From: Buddleja alternifolia
Lineage: Eukaryota; Streptophyta; Magnoliopsida; Lamiales; Scrophulariaceae
DNA: 64,000 nucleotides
Assembly (NCBI GenBank): GCA_019426215.1
Contig: CM033402.1
Coordinates: 2,170,001 to 2,234,000 of the forward strand
Direction: 5' to 3'
Positions 13,494-26,400 of this stretch are shown in pieces. A program made the position numbers and the translations under genes. Every line of letters begins with the position of its first letter. Positions within the stretch are counted from its first letter, which is position 1. The notes under the pieces are model-generated. The model had not been told where the DNA came from and did not search any database. It worked only from the letters and a program-made list of their open reading frames with translations.

Positions 13494-14089
13494 TACACGT
13501 GGATAATTGTGATTGTACTAAAGTTTTGAATTCATAGGAATATTTTTAAGAATCAATATTCATCATTTAACAAAAAAAAATCTCCAATATATTAAGTGGA
13601 AAACTCCATCTACACCGAGAATTATCTCACTAAATGGTAATAATATGGCTTCAAGAGTGTAATTACTGGTGTGAAAACGCTTGATTTTCATTGTATTTTG
13701 CAGTTGGAATTATTGACATTTGCAATGTCGAATTGATTAATCATAAGTGAGTGTAACGATATATTAATATATTGTACAAGTTACTATGTCACATGAACAA
13801 TGGCGTTAAACTTTGAAACTAGATCAGCATTTTTCGATCCCAACGACAGGAATATATAAGGAAGAAAATGCCATTGATTGATTATCGAGAGATTAGACAC
13901 CTTCATTTTCAATAAGTATTACATTTTGTTAATAGAAAATGCTATATAACCACCATTTTTTATACTATTTTTTTCTTCTCTCCTTGATTGGGCAAGAAAT
14001 TATTATAATTAGTTGACTTTGATGAAGTTAGTCAATCGATACTTTCTTGGAGGCATGTGAAAAAATAGTGATATGAAAACAGTGATCTA

Positions 14090-14590
14090 TAATGCACGGA
14101 TACTTCTAAAAATGACTCAGTATAATATCGTACCAGTATCCAGTATGGATACTCCCGGATACCGTGTCAGGGCCATTTTTGAAGAAAAGAGAAAATTTTA
14201 GATGCCGTATCCGATACAAAATTTGAAGTATTTGATACGTCTTGAATACCAGACAGAGTATTTTTTATAATATTATTTAACACTTTTTGGACTAAAATAA
14301 TAACACAGATAATATTTTTGATCTTTTATTAAAACTTATAACATAAAAGTTAAACAAATGATAAATAAATTTAAAGAACTAGACAAAAAATTAATTGTGT
14401 TAAGAAGACTCTGGATCGCCTCGCATGGACAAAGAGAGATAAATAAGAATCAATTTTATTTTTAAATATTATACTTGCATATGTATGCACGTATCGTATC
14501 CTAAAATTTTGAGATTTGTCATATGTTGTATACATGTCTTATTGTATTCTATTATCGTATCCGTATCCGTGTATCATATACGATGGTATA
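14090..14590. repeat. Degenerate inverted-repeat element
   Basis: GTATCC-type words (cggatacttc, gtatccagtatggatac) near the left end recur inverted near the right end (atcgtatccgtatccgtgta). This suggests an old foldback element about 500 bp long. No clean target-site duplication was found. Confidence 0.4.
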
Positions 14591-17580
14591 TAGATAAGTT
14601 CAGAAAACTGATCGACAAGTTTAAATTAAACTAAAATGTAGTTTGAAGAGGAGACATATCTTCAAAGTCCAAACCCTAATATTGGGGATTGATGTGAAGT
14701 TTAGTGTAAAAACCTAATTAAATTAGTGACATTAAAGATTCCATTTAAAAGAGTTTGGGATAGGGATGTTCCTGGTTTTTTTGTTCATCGATATTCAAGA
14801 AATACTAGACTTGGACAAGTGCAGCTTTGGCTCTAAGTAATCTAGTCGAAAAACAAGAAAAACTTTATACCGGAGTTTACTGGTCAAATATTCTTAAAAA
14901 TGAATAAATTAAGCCCCAATATTCACGAGTGATTTATAAATTTATAATCATCAAATTCTAAAATTTAAGACGTGATACACACATGTTAACTTCTTTCTCA
15001 GTTTTGTTTAAGTATAAAGCAACATTAGCTATAATTTATGTGTGGATTAAATTTATTGAAGTCAGTACATCCAACACTATTGATTATCTTAATAAGAACA
15101 ATATTATACATTTTAGTCCAATAATTTGGAGGAGATTAACAACAATAAATATAATCCATCATAAAATCCCTATCATATAGCCATAGCCCATATATAATTG
15201 ATTTCATATTCCAAGAACACAAATTACACAAAGGCCAAAATTGAAAAATTATTCATGAGTGAGGTTTTCTCATCAAATGATAAGGATGATCTTTACGTTA
15301 ACAGTTGATTAAAAATTTACTGATGTGATATGATCGTCCGATTCTTAACACCCAACATGGGATTTGTGGGTCCAAATATTAGGCCAAAAATCAAAGAAGT
15401 CCTTTGAATTTGTCTATAAATATAGAGGAATATTTTTTCAACCTACCTTGACCATATTTGATTCAGATGAACCTAATAAATCTTTGTATGTTTTATTTTT
15501 TATTTTTTGCTTTATTTTAATGGGCTCGAAATGCCCGACTTTTTTGTATTGATACAAGTGAAAAGGACAAAGAAATGCCCAACTTTGTTGTCGACTTTTT
15601 GATGGCCCAGTCTGTCTTTGAATGCCCTCACACGTGTGCCATTATGTGAACGTGCTCAATTGCAAAAAATTTATGCTAGATCAAGTTCAATGAGACTAGT
15701 GTTTATTTTTCTCAAAGAATAAAATGTATTGTGTGCGATTCACACACACATTTATGCGAAAGAGATAGATACAGAATACACACTCGAACCATTAAACTTG
15801 ATCTGACATAGAGAATATTACGTATTATATAATCTTGAGATGATCTGAGGTTTAATTAAGAAGGCTTGGTATGAAAAGGGGCTGGGACTATAAGTACCCA
15901 TTTTCTATGGTTAACTTTTATTTGGATATCTATAATGATAATGGGCTATTTCTTCAGAATGATTTCTAATTGCAAGTGTTTGTGTATAAGGAATTTTGCA
16001 TGGAATCTTCTAATGATTTATTTCATCATTTCAAAACTTCAGAATCTTCGAGCCTATTAGAACTTTTTCACTACGAGAATGTAGATTTATACCAATAGAA
16101 ATTGATCTTGATTTAAAAGGCTTTGATCATTTAAAAAAGATGTTTCAATTTCGAGTCTATGTGTATGTAAAAAAATTTCTTTGAAAGAGACACCTTGCAA
16201 TTGCATATGATAGTACATTGATTGAACCTAAACAAGTGGCGATACATTAGGGCGAAAAAAAGGAAAAAAAAAAAATAGATTTACAGCCCACAATGCCAAT
16301 AATGAGGCAAAGACTAATTATTATCCAAAAAAATATATGTACTTTTTCTTGGATGCTATAAACCCTAGGTGTGGTGATAAATATAGCCATAATTTGCCTA
16401 TCATCTATCATTAAGCTAGACATTAGTGGCTTATCCACATCATTACATCAATAATTAGCCACAAATGTGAACATGATCACACTAAAACCTAATTATGAAC
16501 AATAGTTGTTCATGAGATTGCTATTACTGCACTTCCTTCGTGCATTATCCAATGTACTAAATTTCGGTATCGGTGTTGATATCGAGTAGTAAATTTACGA
16601 AAATTTAGATGAAAATTTCGGGGATTTTCAAAATTCCTTGATTTTTAAAACATCATGGAAAATTAAAATATTTGAAAATTTATACTGAAACTTTGTGTAA
16701 TTTTAAATATCATAATTATGCATATTTTATATTAATAATATTTCATGTATAATATATGCATAATGAATCTTGTTGAATAGAATGACTAAAACATGTTGTG
16801 AAAAATATGAAATAATAGTAGTAAAATAATAATCAAATATCATAAGAAGTTCATTAAAATAAAGTATACCACAATTTTAGTAACAATCATTATTCAAAAC
16901 AACATTTAAAGGATTTTTATAAGATCTTATTTAAATAATTTTTGTGTTCAAACCTGAATTTTTATTAATTTATCGTCTAATATCACTTTTAGATTCGTAT
17001 TTAAATTTATTGCTTATTGGTTTGCATACTTGGTCATTTATTATCTTTTCTTTCAATATGAATGATCATTTCACCATAATTTTTTAACTATAAAATATTT
17101 AATAAATAAATAAATATTATTTTAAATTTCAGGAAATTTTGGGTTTCGGTGAAAATCTCGAGAAATTTTGTTTTTTGATCAAAATTCAATAGATATTTAG
17201 CAGAACTTATTTTAAATTTCAGAAAATTTCAAATTTCAGTCGAAATTTCAGAAGATATTCTGCAAAATTGGATCGAAAGTTCGATTTCGCTTCGGACCCC
17301 CGAAAACCCAAAATTTTGATGTTTCGGGCGAAATTTAAGAGCCTCGCATTATCTACTTCTATGCCCTCAAAGTCTAGTTCTTTTTTTTTTTTTTTTGGGG
17401 TAAATCCTCAAAGTCTAGTTCATTTTCATTGTTTTGAGTTACAATTCCATTTGGCATGTGATGACCAGATTACAACCGAGATGAGCATAAAAGAGGTGCC
17501 ACACATGGTGAGAAGCAGCACAAAGATGGATACAATTTTTCCTAGTTTAGGTTTAGATGATTTTGATTAATTTTTATAAT
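14591..17580. other. AT-rich intergenic region with decayed repeats
   Basis: No gene. It contains a short MITE-like inverted repeat at 15672-15812. At about 16560-17340 there is a decayed repeat rich in words such as gaaatttcggg and aaatttcag on both sides, typical of an old foldback element whose limits I cannot fix. Confidence 0.45.
15672..15812. mobile_element. Short inverted-repeat MITE, same family as 38946-39103
   Basis: The left end tgctagatcaagttcaatg is the inverse of the right end cattaaacttgatctgacat with few differences. The interior shares cacacacac..gagagatagatacagaat with the element at 38946-39103. Its flanking duplication is not clear. Confidence 0.5.
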
Positions 17581-17658
17581 TGTAAGGGAGTAGTATTCCT
17601 CTTTTACTTTATTTCTTAATTGTAAGGGAGTAGTATTCCTCTTTTACTTTATTTCTTA
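17581..17658. repeat. Two tandem copies of a 40-bp unit
   Basis: A unit beginning tgtaagggagtagtattcct is repeated head to tail at 17581-17620 and 17621-17658 without change, and a third partial copy (ataagggagtaaatactcct) follows at about 17667. Sequence identity suggests a recent duplication. Confidence 0.9.
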
Positions 17659-18017
17659 CTTTTGCTATAAGGGAGTAAATACTCCTCATTTATTTGGTTT
17701 TTCAGATTTGATTGTGAGAGAATTAGATCTCCTTATTTATCGTTTTATTTTTTTGGATGATATAAAGAAGGGATGAGAGGCCCGACAACACTCCTCCCGA
17801 TAGGGCGGTTCAATAAATAAAAAAAACAATTCCATTTGGTAATAATATCCCCGGGAGCATCATGTCCATCGAAAATATATAATGATTATAATGTCTCGAA
17901 ACCAGCTAAAAATCACCCAACAGCTGCAGTATATTCCAGCTCGTGGTACGCGTAGAAAAAAAACAGTGCAACACAAATACAACATCAAAACGTTCGCCAG
18001 AACATTCAATTTATTCA

Positions 18018-21000
18018 TTAATCAATAATTCTGTCGTCCAAAGAACTGGGCAAACCTTTAAGTACATCCCTCATAGCATAATAATGGCTATCACATTTAT
18101 GGTCCGAAATTAGGTTGCTCGAAAGCAGTATCCTTTGAAAATGTTCGCCTGGATGTCTCCTCAACAACGTGAAGTATTCGACGTGCTTGTAACGGCTTTC
18201 TGTATCCACATTCCTCTTTAGATAATAGACAGTTCCTGGTACAAACAAATCCTCAGCTTCTTTGCTTCCAGCTGTTTCGGGTTTTATATGATCAGTATTT
18301 GTAGTTTGACTGAAATTTGTAACCATGGAAACTTCCTTCTTAATGGGCATATCTGCATAATTGAAATGATTTTTAGATTAGTATTTTAATGTACTGCCCA
18401 TACATATATAGGGGCGGCTTTTTTGGGTTTGGATAGATCGGGTTGAAAATATACCACAATATTTTGTCTGTCCGCTGAACTTGGCATAGTCAGCAAGTTT
18501 TCGAGCTACGTCTTGTACAGATGACACAACTTGCTTTGCATTTGTAACCAGATCTACGACGCCTTTCCAATCTTCTCTTCTAAGGGCACTTTCCCTACCA
18601 AAAACAAAGCAAAAGGTTAATCCTTTTCATTATCTACCAACTAAAAGTCCAAGTCAGTCTATCTCCGTCCCCCCGGCCCCCTGGCCCATAAAAATAAAAC
18701 TAAACAAATAAAACACACACACACACACACTTCCCAACCCAAACACAGTTACACACTAGTTCATCAAGAGGATGTAAACTAAAAACTAATTGATAAGAGA
18801 ACAAACCTTGTCATACTTAACGAGACACATTGTAGTATCTCCCGATGTTATTGATATAGCACCAGATGAAAATTTTAACTACAATCAAACAGTTATTACT
18901 TCCACAACCATGTAACCTAAAAAAAATTCCTTTCACAACCATAACAAATCTTTATAGTGGGGTGAAAAACATGAGAAAAGAAGAGGTTAAGGAAACCTTT
19001 ACTACATGGCCCTAAGCAGATTTCATGAAGATACTACTCGACCTAAGAAATCACTCATGGCACACTGCAAGCTTCTTGGACATGATTTTTTTCTAGTTTT
19101 CTCCTCATATCTCATGATTAAGGTTGTCAATCCTTACAAATATCCGGTGCTTACTTACCAATCAGTTTCAACGATTTCATTCCTCAATCTTGTTAAAGAA
19201 GCAACGCTCAATCTTGGGATTATATCATCCTGCATTGGTAAAAGATAAGTTAATGAAGGCGCTGTAAACAATAACGAACCTCAGGATTCAGCAAGTGAAT
19301 TGAAATGAAAAATCAACAAGTTGAATAGTATTGGACAAACCTGCATCACCACAGTCGTTACAAAATCACAGCAACCTTCAGCAAGTTCTTTGGATACACA
19401 AGGAGGAGTGGCATATCCGACTGCAGTGATTATATCAGGGCTGAACCCCAGCTCCTTAGATGACTTTTTACGAAGCATAATTGCAAGCAAAGAAGCAGTT
19501 GAACCTCCAAGCGAATGACCGACAAGCCTCAACCTAAAACCCTGTTGATTAATTAGTCACACTAAAGCAGCAATATAAAGCCCTTAACACAAAATAGCAA
19601 AAGTGAGATAAAAAGAAACAGGGTAAATTACACACACACCCCTTGCTTGAGACCCTTATTACAAACAACACCTCGAGGTTTGAGAAATTAACATAACGGT
19701 CAAATGTCAGTAAAAACATATAAAATTTCCACCCCCATAGGCTCGGTAATTTGCAAAACCTCATGGGCTTATGGTGATTACTTAGTAGATGAGGGGATGT
19801 GCACGTAGTAATCACAAATAAATATTATCACGGCACCTTGTGTTTCTCGAGGCACTTCCTAATGGTATCTATCTCATGAGCTATAAACCAACGAGCAGCC
19901 TCGGCTGTGCCAAAGTGCGATGAATAGCCTTCTAACGTAATTTCTTCATGGCTTGAAGATATAATGTCAGTGATGAGGTCGTAAACAGTGTGAGTTCCAC
20001 GAATTCCAAGAATGACAAGCTTCTTACGCATGTCAATTCCTATATAATATCCAGGTCTCAACACACTAGAATTCTTTATAAACTTCACAACATTATTTTC
20101 TCGGAGCATGCTATGCCTTGCCAGACCCGTGGCACTATCTTTATAAGCGCCCTTCGCTAGTTCTGTATGGTAGATGAGATCCTGAACCTAAAATCACCAA
20201 AAATCACCAAGAATCAAGATTAGATAATTCTTTCGCATGTGATAACTAAGTAATCATATATGAGTAGGGGTTTAGATATTCACAATGGACTCTGATGAGA
20301 TAATTTCACCCTTAACATCCTCTACAGCACCCGTGGATGCTTGCTGCAGATATATGAGATACAAGCCAATAGTAAGATCACTTAGACTCCAATCTTGAAT
20401 TCCAAGCTTACTCCTTCGTATACTAGCAAAAATTTCGGCAAGAGATCTATCAGAAGGTGGCGGTTTGTTTTCGATTCCGTTTCCTGTAGAAGAAATAGAA
20501 TTTTATCTTTTCCATCTTATCATATTTGGATAAAATTAACTTCGTACATTATAATTATTGCTTAAGAAAATGACACCAGTGTTCCATTAAGCTCCTGTTG
20601 GGGGGGGGGGGGGGGGGGGGGGGGCGCTGAATGACGAATCACACTACTCAATACTCGACTCGAGATCGTTTGGCAAAAGATCGTTTGAGCTCGATTCATT
20701 AACATATCAAACCAAGTTTAAAAACAACGTTTTGTGTGTTCGATAAGTTTGAAGCTCGACTGAGCTAGGCTTGATTAGTAAAAATGATAAAATATGTGCA
20801 AAAAAAGTTAACTACTCGAGCTCAACTCGTGTTCGGCTCGATTAAGCTCAACTCGATTAACAATCAAACCAAAACCAATCATAAACAAGCTTGAACAACA
20901 ACTTATTCGACTCATTTACAGCCGTACGGGTGGTGGCAGCCGCCCCCTCAACTTTTAAAAATTATATTTTATCCCCTATAAAAAATTTTAAATTTTTCAT

Positions 21001-21767
21001 TCCCCCCTCCCCCAAAAAAAACCTAAAAGTATTAAAATTTCCCCCCTTTTTTTTAATTCAGACCCGACCAAAATCCTGGCTCCGGCTCTGCTTCTAATGA
21101 CCATCTATTTCCAATCCAATTACGAGAATGAATCATTTGATTCAAATGCTCAAACTAATATCCAACAACAATTTAAACAGATAATCACTTTAACCTAACC
21201 CACTAAAATTCAACAACAGCACACAAAAATACACAATTACATAAATATGCAATCTAAACCAATGAAACTCAAAATTCAGATTCAAAAAATCAAAAATTAA
21301 ACAAGATCTCCGACTTCAAATCAAGCATTACTTGAATATCCAAATAGAAAAGGAACAAAACCTGCTGGAAGCGCCCATTTATAGAGCTGCAGAGCAGGCT
21401 CCAGAGCTTTACCAAGCCAAGCAATTTCCGGCTTCCATTTACTATCAAAACTGCTCAAATCATCATCCGATGAACTGTATATCATCGCCGAATCATAATT
21501 TCTGCTATTTTCCAACTTATCGTAGCCTTTTTTCCGTTTGATTTCATCGTCATCATCCGCCTTCGACCATTGGAAGCGAGTAAGGATGTTGTACGCGTAC
21601 TTCTTGTACGAATCCTGTTTCGCTAATAATCTTGTGCTGCTACTGAAATCTGCAACAACAAAATAAACGATTAAATTACATGTTTGTAGCCATTGATAAA
21701 ATCGAAATTGAGAGGAAGAAGACTGACAAATGCGATTGAAGATTTGTTTGATTGGTGTTTTGGACAT
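18018..21767 (-). CDS. Class 3 lipase (sn-1 diacylglycerol lipase-like alpha/beta hydrolase)
   Basis: Predicted acylglycerol/phospholipid hydrolase of the plant class 3 lipase family. Eight exons join in frame: 21767-21728, 21649-21362, 20483-20284, 20181-19837, 19541-19341, 19229-19159, 18594-18455 and 18352-18018. The product is 539 aa, or 541 aa if the in-frame acceptor 6 bp upstream of exon 4 is used (adding Val-Gln, which I think likely). The nucleophile elbow GHSLGG puts the catalytic Ser at about 301. The probable Asp is D360 in DDIIPRLS and the probable His is about 513 in SDHKCDSHYY. The oxyanion-side strand VILGIRGTHTVYDLITD lies upstream of the elbow. An acidic run (ADDDDEIKRKKG) is near the N terminus. 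Length and order fit a single-copy plant family of roughly 540 aa. Two truncated 5' copies occur at 33294-33771 and 57286-57665. This is the only complete copy in the window. Confidence 0.9.
18712..18730. repeat. CA microsatellite in a lipase intron
   Basis: A run of CA dinucleotides in the intron between exons 6 and 7. Confidence 0.85.
19622..19815. mobile_element. Foldback MITE in a lipase intron
   Basis: It begins gtaaattacacacacacccc and its right side carries the inverse gaggggatgtgcacgtagtaa. This AATTACAC..CCCC end belongs to the foldback family also seen at 38089-38343 and 62888-63498. It lies in the intron between exons 4 and 5 and should be spliced out. Confidence 0.5.
20484..21361 (-). 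other. Lipase intron 2 with repeat debris
   Basis: An 878-bp intron that holds a G homopolymer of about 24 bases (20600-20623). It is followed by repeats rich in gctcgactcg words (about 20640-20925) and by a piece ending tcctggctccgg, of the type common at the ends of plant hAT-like elements. No exon is seen within it. Confidence 0.6.
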
Positions 21768-23480
21768 GTCTGAGAAGAATTGAAGAAATTTGGTGAAGCA
21801 GAGTGAATGTGACGATTTTGGAAGAGCGGTGATTGTTAAGGGAAACGGTGCGCGCACCCCCGAGAGGCGGTTTGAGCGTTAGTTAGTTTGCCTTTGTGGA
21901 CTATCTACATATAGGGCATACACCAATAAGTTCAACCTAGCTTGGTAGATAGTTGGGTTCGTTAAGCATTTTGTTCATTCAAAGTTCGATTTATGACCAT
22001 GTATATGAAAAAGGGCTTTGTTGGGAGAGATAAAACTCACTTCTGTAATCTCTACGCATTAGTCTTCGGCGTCTGACTGGAGAAAACCCTTGGTATATAC
22101 TTAAAAAAAAACATGTAGGACATAGGACCTTATAAGCTCCAAACAAAAACATCTTATAAGCAAGCTCATGCATTTTATAAGCACTAGGAGCTCATACGCT
22201 ATTTAAAATATGCTTAGTCAAACGCCCTCTAAGAGAACATTTGACTATAAGCTTTTTAAAACATCTTATAAGTGATTTGGTAGTTTATAAGTTGTTACAA
22301 AATGTTTAGTAACTTTTTTAATAAAACGACTTATAAACTTTTAAAATAAGTTGTCAAGAGTTAATAAGCTCTTAAAAAAGGGTTAATTACACTAATTATC
22401 CCTCTTACTTAATGTAATTACAGTTTAGTCCACTTATTTGTAGCTCATAACAAATACCTCTCTTATAATAAAACCTTACATTTAACCCCCTCTGACTAAC
22501 GATCGTTAGTCAAACGTTATATTTTTTGCAACTTACTAATTTATATTTATTTGCATTGAATTGTGATATTATTTCTAAAACAAACTGAAACTCGGTATAT
22601 GTTTTCATTTTTTAAAAGATAATCGAATTTGTATAAATCGAATTTGCAGTTTATTGTCAAGATTATAATAAGTCGGGAAAATTACTAAAACACCCTTAAA
22701 ATAAAATTTATATCCAAAAAACCTATGAATTTCTTTTTCAATATCAAAAATCCATTTTACAAACTTTTCATTCGAAAAAAGCCAAAAAAAAAATTTTGGA
22801 CTAAACTACCCTTAGCGCCTTAAGTTCAGAATTGATCAATCGATTTCCTTTTCCAAAAAGTTCTCTTTTTGGAATCTTCGTATTGATAAATTGTATAAAG
22901 AAGAATTTTGTTATTAATATTAAGTATTTTATAAAAATTTTGAAAATTTAAAATTAAATTGATTATGATTTTAATTTTTAAAATTGAACTATACTCGTAT
23001 TAAGTATAGTTCACTTTTAAAATTGATTTTTAAATATTTAATTTTAAAATCAATTTTAATACTCGTATTTAAAAAAATTGATTTTAAAAATATTAAATAT
23101 TTTTCTATTTGATTGATTTTAAAAATATTAAATGGATTTAAAAATTGTTTTTTAAATATTAATTTTAATACTTAATTTTAAAATCAATTCATATTTAAAA
23201 AAATTGAACTATACTCGTATTCGATTTGATTGATGCTCGTACAAACACGATTTAATTGAATATCAGTCAAATTCAAACCCAAATTTTGAATTCGACAATG
23301 ATTTTTTAGAAAAATTATTGAGAAGTCCTTGAAATAATTTTTGTATTAATAAAACTCATGATAATATTTTCAATCCAAAAAACAAATTCTACTAACTTTT
23401 CATTCCAAAAAACCTAATATTTAGTGTCAATATAATTTTGCAGAAAATAGAAATAATTCCATATTATCGTTAACGTCGTG
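21768..23480. other. Lipase promoter side and DOX1 3' flank
   Basis: The lipase 5' UTR and promoter should lie in the first few hundred bases; the 21768-21900 stretch is conserved in both broken lipase copies. From about 22381 there is a foldback arm (gggttaattacactaattat), related to the one at 62153. From 22676 there are left arms of the 1725-2292 family. No gene. Confidence 0.6.
22676..23430. repeat. Decayed foldback arms (family of 1725-2292)
   Basis: Two copies in the same orientation, near 22676-22860 and 23310-23430, carry the family words (aaaattactaaaacaccctt; tcatgataatattttca; aacttttcattc). The AT-rich stretch between them contains repeated attttaaaatcaatt words. Limits are uncertain. 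Confidence 0.5.
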
Positions 23481-26400
23481 TCAAGCCTGTGCTTGAGAGA
23501 GTTCATATCGCTTCAAAACGGGGTCGCCGTCTCGAGTATCCTTTATATAGTTCCTCATAAACTCGATATATGGAAAAGGTTTATATAGTGGAATACTGCA
23601 TCTTTTTATGATCAGTTCATTTGCAGGTTGAATTTGGCAGTCAATAGATGGATGTATGAAGCTAGCAATCGTTGCCCGGGCAGCGTATGCATTTGTCACG
23701 ACTCGATGATCACCACTTCTTAGCATCCCGTTGCTAATCACCTGTACATACATGTAAGCATGTCAAGATTGAACGATACTCGAAAGTATGGAGGAATGCA
23801 AAGAGGGAACAATCTCAAGACACTTCATGGACAAAAAAAATCATTAGGAGGGTAAATTATTCTTAGAAGATTATCGAACGACAATCACAACCATCATCAG
23901 GTGGTGGGAACCATTTCGATCCACCATACAGACAGGGGCGGATCTATGCTCAAGCAAGGGGGGGTAGTGCCCCCACTGGATTTTAATTTTTTTTTAGAAA
24001 TATATATATATATATATTTTATAATTTTAATTTTTAAATTACACTAATGCCCCCCCTTAATTTATAAAATGCCCCCCCTCAATTTATAAAAGCCCCCTTC
24101 TCTCTTGGCTCTATCTCTTTTTCTCCCACCCAATATTCACACCTCTCTCTCACTCTAGTCTCATCCTCTCTCCCTCTCTCTCATCTATTCTTTGTCACTA
24201 CCGACCACCACCACCGTAATTGTTATTGTAATATTTTTTAAAGTAATTGTTAATTGTTAATTTGTCATTGAAGGTATTTGTTAATTTGTTATTGAAGTTA
24301 ATGTAGCCAAAGTGTTTGATTAAATGTTTGAATGAAATTTAAAATTTGATTTAACTTACATTTAGTCTAAATTGGTTGATTAATACAATTTTGATTAATA
24401 ATATCTTACTAATTATTGTTGATCATTTTGTGTTAAAAATATTGTTTGTATTTATTTTTTATTTTTCTCACATAATTTTGAGGGGAGACCTTTCATATTT
24501 TTGAATTTCGCCCCCCTCAAAATCGAAAAATATCACATTTTCTCTATTTTCTTTGAGTTCGCCCTCCCTAACCCCAAAATTATGGCTATAATGAAAGAGA
24601 TATGAGAGTATTAAGTATGTCAAAAGTTGTAATTGAACCTAATCCCTTATTATATTTTCCCTCATAAATATAGCGTACCGTACCGCGGAGGGCAAGCCCC
24701 CCGCACCCCCCCTAAATCCTCGTCACTCGTACTTGATTGTGCCCCCACTGACATGAATTTCTAGATACGTCACTACATACAGATACAATTCATGAGTGCC
24801 CTAAGACCCGGAGTTTTTGGTCTCCCTAAGAATAATGATGTTGATATTGTGGAGTCTGATAAAAATAAGAAACAGTATTTGTAGACGAACTTCAAGTTGC
24901 CTAGTTTTTAGAATGATATTTTGATTATTTCAGTACATAATTCACTTGTATTTTGAGCTTTCTGCAATTCGTAATTCGAATATTAGTAAGATTCTTTAGT
25001 ACAACCATGGACATGAGCAATTCTTCGCTTAACCACGTAAATTATGTCTTTCGTTCTTTAGCTTGGTTCGTTTAATTACTACCATTCAAGTACTCAATCA
25101 TGAGTGTTTTTTTCTCTCGATTCAAGTATTATGAATGAGCTAAACTAACATACACATAACTAGCTCAAGTGACGAAGTTACATATGTCCAAACGAAAAAA
25201 GGTATTAATAAGTACCTGGAGTGTGTGGCCTATGTTAACCACAAATGCATTAGGAGTAGGCACCAACGCAAGCCATTGTTCGTCTTTTAAAACTTGAAGT
25301 CCAGAGATTGCTCCTTGATTAAGAATGGTGATTAGGTTAGGATCACTGTGCTTGGGTAATCCCAAGGTCAAGCTCGGATCCGGGCATGGTGGGTAGTAGT
25401 TAAAGTTCATCAAGTGAGTTTCACTCAAATCGCCCTCAAAATATCCCGATGCAAGTCCTAATCCTTCGCGTATTAGATCCAAAAGCAGCAAGCTGAGCTC
25501 CCTCACACGAATCGCGTAGTTTCCTATAACCTCTCTGCAATTAAGACAACAATAGACTAACGAAAACATGAATTTCTTATATGCGATATCTAAGTGATTC
25601 TTAGGGTCTTTTAGACTCTAGCTTCTCAGATAATCACACCTATTCATGCATAACCCACATCAGCTCTCACCACATAAACGGTTGTGATTGTCCGATAACC
25701 TAAATTTATAGGATTTCCTAAGAAGAATCCCTGAAATCTTGGTATGTAAGCTCGTAATATTTAATGTGTGAGGTCAACTGAAGTACCATGCTAAAGAAAA
25801 TCGGGTCCTCGGAGTTTCTTTCGATTCTTAGGCAGTCTCGGGCCTCCTCCAAAGCTTAATATAATCACAACAGTTCGTACATAGTTGAATAACTACGATT
25901 CTACTTTCTAGTAAAATAATGAGCGGATTTTATCCGTATTAAGTAATTTTGGCTAGTAATATACCTGAATCTAGCTGGATTATTTGGCCACTCTTCAACA
26001 AGATCCTCCAAAGGATGACAAGGGAGACGCAAATTGTCCCTCCAGAAATGAACTTTCTCTTGATCATAGTCAATGCTCGAGTGTAGCCTACATTTTTTCC
26101 AAGTATTATCGGAATAAAAGTTTACCTTATCTTCTGAAGGCAGTTGAAAGAACTCATTTGCCACCTTTAAAACATCGTGCATCAGATCCTCGGGGACGCC
26201 ATGACCCGTCAGCTGTTTTCATTTCCCAGGACATTCTTAAGCTCATAGTTAAAAATAAAAAAAAGTAGTCCGAAATTCCAAAATGATAATAATCATGCGG
26301 CTAAGTTACATAGTGATTCGCACTACAAGAAAATTAAGTAATGACAATGAAAATATATGTCAAGTCATGGTCTATAGTAGTACATCTAAACCCAAGTCTA

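Noticed and set aside
21321..21361. Read-through of lipase exon 2 to a stop (ending FLFGYSSNA)
   Set aside because: A GT donor at 21361 joins in frame to exon 3, and only the spliced form continues into the lipase domain.
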